From DASSKF01 sp035690725 (lineage in GTDB: Bacteria; Actinomycetota; Actinomycetes; Actinomycetales; Dermatophilaceae), in the NCBI GenBank assembly GCA_035690725.1, contig DASSKF010000038.1:1-11177 (forward strand): a stretch of DNA of 11,177 bases. The letters are read 5' to 3'. The notes under the pieces were generated by a model. The model was not told the origin of the DNA and ran no database searches. It saw only the letters and a list, made by a program, of their open reading frames with translations. A program made the position numbers and the translations under genes. Position 1 is the first letter of the stretch; each line of letters starts with the position of its first letter. This document shows, piece after piece, positions 6,982-11,177 of this stretch.

Positions 6982-7329
6982 ATGGACGAGCTGACCCTCG
7001 AGATGTACGAGCGCGGCCAGCTGTTCTTCGATGCCGGCGACTACATCACCGCCGCCCAGATCCTCGAGGACGTCGTCGAGGCGGCGCCCGACACCGTGGC
7101 CCCCCGGCTGCTGATGGCCCGGGCGTTCTACCACTCCGCCCAGCTCCAGCGGGCGGAGTCCGCGCTGCGCGGCGTGATCGACCGGGCGCCGACCGACGCC
7201 TACGCCCACCTCATGCTCGGGCGCACCCTGCAGCGGCAGAGCCGGCGGGACGAGGCGCGGCCCTTCCTGAAGCTTGCGGCGGTGATGTCCGGGGACCCGG
7301 ACTACGAGCTCATGGCGATGCTGGCCTGA
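6982..7329 (+). CDS. Small TPR-repeat protein
   Basis: 115-residue protein built almost entirely of tetratricopeptide repeats: about residues 8-41 (ERGQLFFDAGDYITAAQILEDVVEAAP), 42-75 (APRLLMARAFYHSAQLQRAESALRGVIDRAP) and 76-109 (AYAHLMLGRTLQRQSRRDEARPFLKLAA). The conserved small and aromatic positions of each helix pair are visible. No signal peptide or membrane segment, so it is probably a cytoplasmic scaffold or adaptor. ATG with a weak AGGTG just upstream. It stands alone on the plus strand, divergent from the thioesterase and convergent with the MocR gene. Its partner is unknown and no function should be assumed. Confidence 0.88.
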   Translation: MDELTLEMYERGQLFFDAGDYITAAQILEDVVEAAPDTVAPRLLMARAFYHSAQLQRAESALRGVIDRAPTDAYAHLMLGRTLQRQSRRDEARPFLKLAAVMSGDPDYELMAMLA

Positions 7330-7403
7330 CGACGACGGAGCGAGAATCCGACGAAGCAGGCTCGGAGCGACGAGGAGTCGGGCCCGAGGACCTGGCCTGA
7401 GCT
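7330..7403. other. Convergent intergenic spacer with short repeats
   Basis: 74 bases between the stops of the TPR and MocR genes. CTGGCCTGA occurs at the TPR stop (7321-7329) and again at 7392-7400. CGGAGCGA occurs twice, and TCGGGCCCGA (7378-7387) is a perfect 10-base palindrome. No T-tract follows any hairpin, so no Rho-independent terminator is called. Confidence 0.5.
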
Positions 7404-8819
7404 TCAGCGCGCGCGCGGCCGCCAGGTGCGGGTGCGGGCGGCCGCGGCGAGCCGCTCGGCGAGGTCCTGCTGCCCCTCTGCGAGCAGCCCGCAGGTGACC
7501 CGTACATGGCCGTGGTCGTCGGGGAGCACGGCGAACGGCGCGCCCGGTGTCACCCCGATGCCCTGGCTGGCCAGCCGCACCACGGTGGCGGTCTCATCGT
7601 GCACCGGCACCCACACGTTGATCCCGTCGGTCCCCCCGACCGGTATGCCGTGCGCCTCCAACGCCTCCACGAGGACGGTGCGCCGCCGCGCGTACTCGAC
7701 GCGTGCGTGGTCGACCTGCCCGATGCTGGCCGGGTCGGTCAGCAGGCTGAGCAGGATCCGCTGCAGCAGACGGCTGCTCCACCCCTGGCCGACCTGCCGG
7801 CGGGCGCGCAGCTCGTGCATCAGCCGCGGGGGCCCGCTCAGGGCGGCCAGTCGCAGGTCGGGGCCGTGCGACTTGGAGAAGCTGCGGATGTGCACCGTCT
7901 GCCCCGGCAGCCAGCGGGCCAGGCTGAGCGCCGGTGTGGTGGCGATGGCTCCCGCCGAGTCATCTTCGACGACAAGTGCTTCCGTCCCCCGGAGCACCCT
8001 CACCAGCTCCCGGGCACGACGCTCGCTGAGGGACACGCCCGTCGGGTTCTGCGCCCGCGGCTGGAGCACCACGGCGAGGACCGGGGTGGCGAGGGCCTCG
8101 GCCAGCTGCGTGGCCGACATACCCTCCTCGTCGACCGGGACGCCGACGGTGCGCACGCCCATCGACTCCAGCAGGTCCACCAGTGGCGGGAAGCAGGGGT
8201 GCTCCACGGCCACCCGGTCGCCGAAGCGCAGGGTGGTCCGGGCGATCTGCTCGAGGGCGTCCATGGCCCCGTCCACGACGGTGAGCTCGGGTGCCTCGTG
8301 CGGCCAGTCAGCGCGCAGGGCCTCGACCAGGCCGGGCAGCACCGGCTCGTCCAGGTAGCTGCCGGGGGTGCCGGCGGTGGTGAGAGCCCGCAGCGCCGGC
8401 TCGAGGCTGGGCAGCAGCGCGGCGTCCGGGACGCCGGTGGACAGGTCCACAGCGAAGTCGCTCTGGTGCTCGAGCGCCTGCCGGTACCGACCGGCTGCCG
8501 GGGCGCCCGGGTCGGCCACCATCGTGCCGCGACGTCCCTCGGTGCGGATGGTGCCGGAACGGGACAGCAGGGCCCAGCTCGAGCTCACCGTCGTGGGCGA
8601 CAGTGCGAGCTGGGTGGCCACCTCGCGGATCGGGGGCAGCCGGGTGCCGGCCGGGAGCAGGCCGTCGCGCACCGCGCCGGAGACCGCGTGGGCCAGGCCG
8701 CGCGCCGTGGAGTCCTCGAGCCGCTCCTCGATCGCGGACAGGGCGGCCAGCGTGCCGGGTCCCTCCGGGTGCGGTCGGCCCCGCCGCGCGGCGGGTCGGG
8801 CGTGCGCCGTCGATGCCAT
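7404..8819 (-). CDS. MocR/GabR-type GntR regulator with PLP aminotransferase-like domain
   Basis: 471-residue chimeric transcription factor. The N-terminal GntR winged helix (about 40-102) includes GTRLPPIREVATQLALSPTTVSSSWALL, and a type I aminotransferase-fold effector domain spans about 120-465. In the second domain NPTG is at 258-261 and EDDSAG at 285-290 (pyridine-binding Asp; the Tyr usual in EDDY is Ser here). SFSKSHGPDLR carries the PLP Schiff-base Lys316, so cofactor binding is expected. Relatives (GabR, TauR, PdxR) sense PLP plus an amino compound such as GABA or taurine. The ATG at 8819 has a weak GTAGGA upstream. It is divergent from mmsA and an omega-aminotransferase, so beta-alanine or a similar omega-amino acid is a plausible inducer. 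Family certain, effector inferred. Confidence 0.93.
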   Translation of the reverse strand: MASTAHARPAARRGRPHPEGPGTLAALSAIEERLEDSTARGLAHAVSGAVRDGLLPAGTRLPPIREVATQLALSPTTVSSSWALLSRSGTIRTEGRRGTMVADPGAPAAGRYRQALEHQSDFAVDLSTGVPDAALLPSLEPALRALTTAGTPGSYLDEPVLPGLVEALRADWPHEAPELTVVDGAMDALEQIARTTLRFGDRVAVEHPCFPPLVDLLESMGVRTVGVPVDEEGMSATQLAEALATPVLAVVLQPRAQNPTGVSLSERRARELVRVLRGTEALVVEDDSAGAIATTPALSLARWLPGQTVHIRSFSKSHGPDLRLAALSGPPRLMHELRARRQVGQGWSSRLLQRILLSLLTDPASIGQVDHARVEYARRRTVLVEALEAHGIPVGGTDGINVWVPVHDETATVVRLASQGIGVTPGAPFAVLPDDHGHVRVTCGLLAEGQQDLAERLAAAARTRTWRPRAR

Positions 8820-8828
8820 GGTCCTACT

Positions 8829-8863
8829 TTGTCACAGGGCAATGGAGGGATTGTGTGGCACAA
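8829..8863. promoter_or_regulatory. Paired palindromic sites, candidate MocR operators
   Basis: TTGTGTGGCACAA (8851-8863) is a perfect 5-base inverted repeat with a 3-base spacer. TTGTCACAGGGCAA (8829-8842) is an imperfect relative sharing TTGT and CAA ends. Their centres are about 21.5 bases apart, two helical turns, a geometry suited to a dimeric MocR regulator. The first overlaps the proposed mmsA -35, and both lie in the 67-base region between the divergent starts. Confidence 0.45.
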
Positions 8864-8879
8864 GCGGGATTCGTACGCT
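8851..8879 (+). promoter_or_regulatory. Putative leaderless promoter of mmsA
   Basis: TTGTGT (8851-8856), a 17-base spacer and TACGCT (8874-8879, fitting TANNNT) put the transcription start about 7 bases downstream, at the A of the ATG at 8887. No Shine-Dalgarno sequence precedes that ATG. This is the usual layout of leaderless actinobacterial genes. The -35 is weak, consistent with a need for activation. Confidence 0.45.
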
Positions 8880-8886
8880 GGGCCGC

Positions 8887-10377
8887 ATGACGACGCGCAT
8901 CTCCCACTGGATCAACGGGCGCGAGAGCGCCGGCACCTCCGGCCGCAGCGGCCCCGTCTACGACCCGGCCACCGGCGAGCAGAGCGGCGAGGTCGACTTC
9001 GCCTCGGCCGCCGAGGTCGGTGCCGCGGTGCAGGCGGCCAAGGAGGCGGCGGCCGAGTGGCGGCAGGCCTCGCTGTCCAAGCGCTCCGCGGTGCTGTTCG
9101 CCTTCCGTGAGCTGCTGCACCAGCACGCCGACGAGATCGCGAAGGTCATCACCTCCGAGCACGGCAAGGTCGTCTCGGACGCCGCCGGCGAGGTGGCGCG
9201 CGGCCTGGAGAACGTCGAGTTCGCCACCGGCGTGCCGCAGCTGCTCAAGGGGGACTTCTCCGAGCAGGCCTCGACCGGGGTCGACGTCTACAGCATCCGC
9301 CAGCCGCTCGGCGTGGTCGCCGGCATCACCCCGTTCAACTTCCCGGCGATGGTGCCGCTGTGGATGTGCGCCAACGCCATCGCCTGTGGCAACGCGTTCG
9401 TCCTCAAGCCGAGCGAGAAGGATCCGTCGGCCTCCCTGCTGCTCGCGCGGCTGTGGAAGGAGGCGGGCCTGCCCGACGGCGTGTTCACCGTCGTCCAGGG
9501 CGACAAGGAGGCGGTCGACGCCCTCCTCGACCACGAGGACGTCGCGGCGATCAGCTTCGTCGGGTCCACCCCGATCGCCCGCAGCATCTACGAGCGGGGC
9601 ACCGCGAACGGCAAGCGGGTTCAGGCGCTCGGCGGCGCCAAGAACCACGCCCTCGTCCTGCCCGACGCCGACATCGACATGGCCGCCGACGCGGTCGTGT
9701 CCGCTGCCTACGGCGCGGCGGGAGAGCGGTGCATGGCGCTGTCGGTCACCGTCGCCGTCGGCGACGTGGGTGACCGGCTGGTCGACGCCGTCGCCGCTCG
9801 GCTGCCCAAGCTCAAGGTCGGCGCCGGTTCCGACCCGGACACCGACATGGGCCCCCTCATCACGAGGGAGCACCGCGAGAAGGTGACCGGCTACATCGGC
9901 CAGGGCGCCGAGTCCGGTGCCACCGTGGTTGTGGACGGCCGGGAGGCGGACGTGCCCTCCGAGGGCTTCTTCCTCGGCACCACGCTGCTCGACCACGTCA
10001 GGCCGGAGATGACGGTCTACACCGACGAGATCTTCGGTCCGGTGCTCTCGGTCGTCCGGGTGGACACCTACGAGGAGGGGCTCGAGCTCATCAACGCCAA
10101 CCCGTTCGCCAACGGCACGGCCATCTTCACGCGGGACGGCGGCGCCGCGCGACAGTTCCAGTTCGACGTGCACGTCGGCATGGTCGGCATCAACGTGCCG
10201 ATCCCCGTGCCGGTGGCCTACTACTCCTTCGGCGGCTGGAAGGCCTCGCTGTTCGGGGACACCCACATGTACGGGCCCGAGGGCGTGAACTTCTACACCC
10301 GCGGCAAGGTCGTCACCTCCCGGTGGCCCGACCCCGCGACGTCGAGCATCGACCTGGGCTTCCCCCGGACCCGCTAG
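8887..10377 (+). CDS. mmsA: Methylmalonate/malonate-semialdehyde dehydrogenase (CoA-acylating)
   Basis: 496-residue ALDH of the MMSDH subgroup, converting methylmalonate semialdehyde to propionyl-CoA, or malonate semialdehyde to acetyl-CoA, with NAD and CoA and release of CO2. Diagnostic features: HWINGR at the start (7-12), PFNFPAMVPLWM (149-160), QALGGAKNHALVLPDAD (246-262), GERCMALS (279-286, nucleophile Cys282) and the C-terminal IPVPVAYYSFGGWKASLFGD (439-458). In place of the general-base Glu of hydrolytic ALDHs (ELGG) the sequence reads ALGG, as expected for a CoA-acylating enzyme. Length is typical. The ATG at 8887 is chosen by alignment of the start and the leaderless promoter; an in-frame ATG at 8842 would add 15 unlike residues. 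It is divergent from MocR and followed 57 bases on by an omega-aminotransferase that could supply its substrate. Used in valine, beta-alanine or inositol catabolism; context favours beta-alanine-type use. Confidence 0.95.
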   Translation: MTTRISHWINGRESAGTSGRSGPVYDPATGEQSGEVDFASAAEVGAAVQAAKEAAAEWRQASLSKRSAVLFAFRELLHQHADEIAKVITSEHGKVVSDAAGEVARGLENVEFATGVPQLLKGDFSEQASTGVDVYSIRQPLGVVAGITPFNFPAMVPLWMCANAIACGNAFVLKPSEKDPSASLLLARLWKEAGLPDGVFTVVQGDKEAVDALLDHEDVAAISFVGSTPIARSIYERGTANGKRVQALGGAKNHALVLPDADIDMAADAVVSAAYGAAGERCMALSVTVAVGDVGDRLVDAVAARLPKLKVGAGSDPDTDMGPLITREHREKVTGYIGQGAESGATVVVDGREADVPSEGFFLGTTLLDHVRPEMTVYTDEIFGPVLSVVRVDTYEEGLELINANPFANGTAIFTRDGGAARQFQFDVHVGMVGINVPIPVPVAYYSFGGWKASLFGDTHMYGPEGVNFYTRGKVVTSRWPDPATSSIDLGFPRTR

Positions 10378-10394
10378 GCAGGACGGGCAGTGGC

Positions 10395-10411
10395 TCGGGT
10401 GAGTGACCCGA
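10395..10411 (+). other. Small intergenic hairpin
   Basis: TCGGGT, a 5-base loop GAGTG, then ACCCGA forms a perfect 6-base-pair stem between mmsA and the aminotransferase. There is no T-tract, so it is not an obvious terminator. It could be an mRNA processing or stability element that alters the ratio of the two products. Confidence 0.4.
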
Positions 10412-10434
10412 ACTGGTGAGAGGACGGCATACCG

Positions 10435-11177
10435 ATGACTGACACGACCGGGCGCACGGTGGGCGCGGAGGCTGCCGAGCTGGCGGCGAAGGCCGCAGAT
10501 CCCGCCGAGGACAAGCGGATCCGGGACGTGGACCGCCGATATGTGTTCCACTCGTGGTCGGCCCAGGCCAAGATCGACCCGATGCCGGTCGCGGGCGGGC
10601 TCGGCTCATGGTTCTGGGACCACGAGGGCAACCGCTACCTCGACTTCTCCTCCCAGCTGGTCAACGTCAACATCGGCTACCAGCACCCGCAGGTGGTCGC
10701 CGCCATCCAGGAGCAGGCCGCACGGCTCGCGACGGTCGGACCCCCGGCAGCCAACGACGTCCGGGGCGAGGCCGCCAGGATGGTCGCCGAGGTGGCGCCC
10801 GCGGGGCTCGACACCGTGTTCTTCACCAACGGCGGTGCCGAGGCGAACGAGAACGCGATCCGGATGGCCCGGCTGCACACCGGTCGGCACAAGGTGCTCG
10901 CCGCCTACCGCAGCTACCACGGTGCGACCGCGGGCTCGATCGCCCTCACCGGTGACCCCCGCCGCTGGGCCTCCGAGCCCGGTATGCCCGGTGTGGTGCG
11001 TTACTGGGGCCCGTACACCTACCGCTCGTCGTTCCACGCGAGCAACGACGCGGAGGAGTGCGAGCGCGCCCTGCAGCACCTGCGCGAGACGCTCATGGTG
11101 GAGGGGCCGCACACCGTGGCGGCGATCCTGCTCGAGACGGTCGTCGGCACCAACGGCATCCTCGTGCCGCCGGACGG
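10435..11177 (+). CDS. Class III PLP aminotransferase, 3' end beyond the window
   Basis: N-terminal 247 residues of an omega-aminotransferase (fold type I), moving an amino group from an omega-amino acid to pyruvate or 2-oxoglutarate. Visible signatures: WSAQAKIDPMPVAGGLGSWFWDHEGNRYLDFSSQLVNVNIGYQHP (41-85), FFTNGGAEANENAIRMARLHTG (129-150, PLP phosphate-binding loop), YRSYHGATAGSIALTGDPRRW (158-178) and AAILLETVVGTNGILVPPDG at the edge. The catalytic Lys and the cofactor Asp lie beyond the window. The ATG at 10435 has GAGAGGA about 10 bases upstream. It is 57 bases after mmsA on the same strand, so probably one operon. The pair would convert beta-alanine to malonate semialdehyde and acetyl-CoA, as in Pseudomonas bauA/mmsA-type pathways; taurine or 3-aminoisobutyrate are alternatives. 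Confidence 0.92.
   Translation, partial: MTDTTGRTVGAEAAELAAKAADPAEDKRIRDVDRRYVFHSWSAQAKIDPMPVAGGLGSWFWDHEGNRYLDFSSQLVNVNIGYQHPQVVAAIQEQAARLATVGPPAANDVRGEAARMVAEVAPAGLDTVFFTNGGAEANENAIRMARLHTGRHKVLAAYRSYHGATAGSIALTGDPRRWASEPGMPGVVRYWGPYTYRSSFHASNDAEECERALQHLRETLMVEGPHTVAAILLETVVGTNGILVPPD

Noticed and set aside
7330..7403. Bidirectional terminator between the TPR and MocR genes
   Set aside because: Palindromes are present but none is followed by a T-tract on either strand, so an intrinsic terminator is not supported.
8842..8886. Upstream in-frame ATG for mmsA
   Set aside because: It would add 15 residues unlike MmsA N-termini and would translate through the promoter and operator elements. 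The preceding AGGG is too close to the ATG.
8824..10551. Long minus-strand open frame antisense to mmsA
   Set aside because: Low-complexity His/Val/Gly/Asp-rich translation opposite a confident MmsA; no start or domain support.
1..11177. Mobile elements, CRISPR arrays, tRNA/rRNA genes, phage or defence systems
   Set aside because: No transposase or integrase motifs, no regularly spaced repeats and no tRNA-like cloverleaf were recognised. Gene content is ordinary catabolism with uniform composition.

Overview
The window is high-GC DNA (roughly 70% by eye) with GC-ending codons, GTG starts, tightly packed genes and one apparently leaderless gene. All of this fits a chromosomal segment of an actinobacterium, with gene content like Nocardioides, Intrasporangiaceae or Streptomyces relatives. 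No mobile element, tRNA, rRNA or CRISPR array was seen.

Region 1 (1-5728, minus strand) is a five-gene catabolic operon. Transcription order is: APC-family amine/amino acid permease (5656-4031), FadR-type GntR regulator (4031-3279), glutamine-synthetase-family gamma-glutamyl-amine ligase (3261-1888), aldehyde dehydrogenase (1886-516) and a short-chain dehydrogenase cut by the window edge (426-1). Genes overlap or are separated by 0-17 bases, except for 89 bases before the last gene. A good sigma-A-type promoter and a candidate operator precede the permease. The set matches gamma-glutamylation pathways for amines: import, gamma-glutamylation by the ligase, oxidation of the resulting gamma-glutamyl aldehyde, then release of glutamate. 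Known examples are E. coli Puu for putrescine and Streptomyces GlnA3/GlnA4 for polyamines/ethanolamine. The expected gamma-glutamyl hydrolase and the amine-oxidising step are not inside the window, so the substrate is open.

Region 2 (5795-7329) holds unrelated small genes. A decayed MEDS/HATPase anti-sigma-like regulator (minus strand) lies directly downstream of an intact PaaI-type hotdog thioesterase. Divergent from these is a 115-residue TPR protein on the plus strand.

Region 3 (7404-11177) holds a MocR/GabR-type PLP-dependent regulator (minus strand) divergent from mmsA, a CoA-acylating methylmalonate/malonate-semialdehyde dehydrogenase. A class III omega-aminotransferase, truncated by the window end, follows mmsA. 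The aminotransferase would make malonate semialdehyde from beta-alanine (or methylmalonate semialdehyde from 3-aminoisobutyrate), and MmsA would turn it into acetyl-CoA or propionyl-CoA. The 67-base divergent intergenic region has two palindromes two helical turns apart, one of them over the proposed mmsA -35.

Taken together the window looks like an amine and beta-amino-acid utilisation neighbourhood. Polyamine breakdown through 1,3-diaminopropane yields beta-alanine, so the two catabolic modules may be linked; this is inference. No gene-free stretch exceeds 300 bases, apart from the part of the decayed regulator that no intact frame covers.
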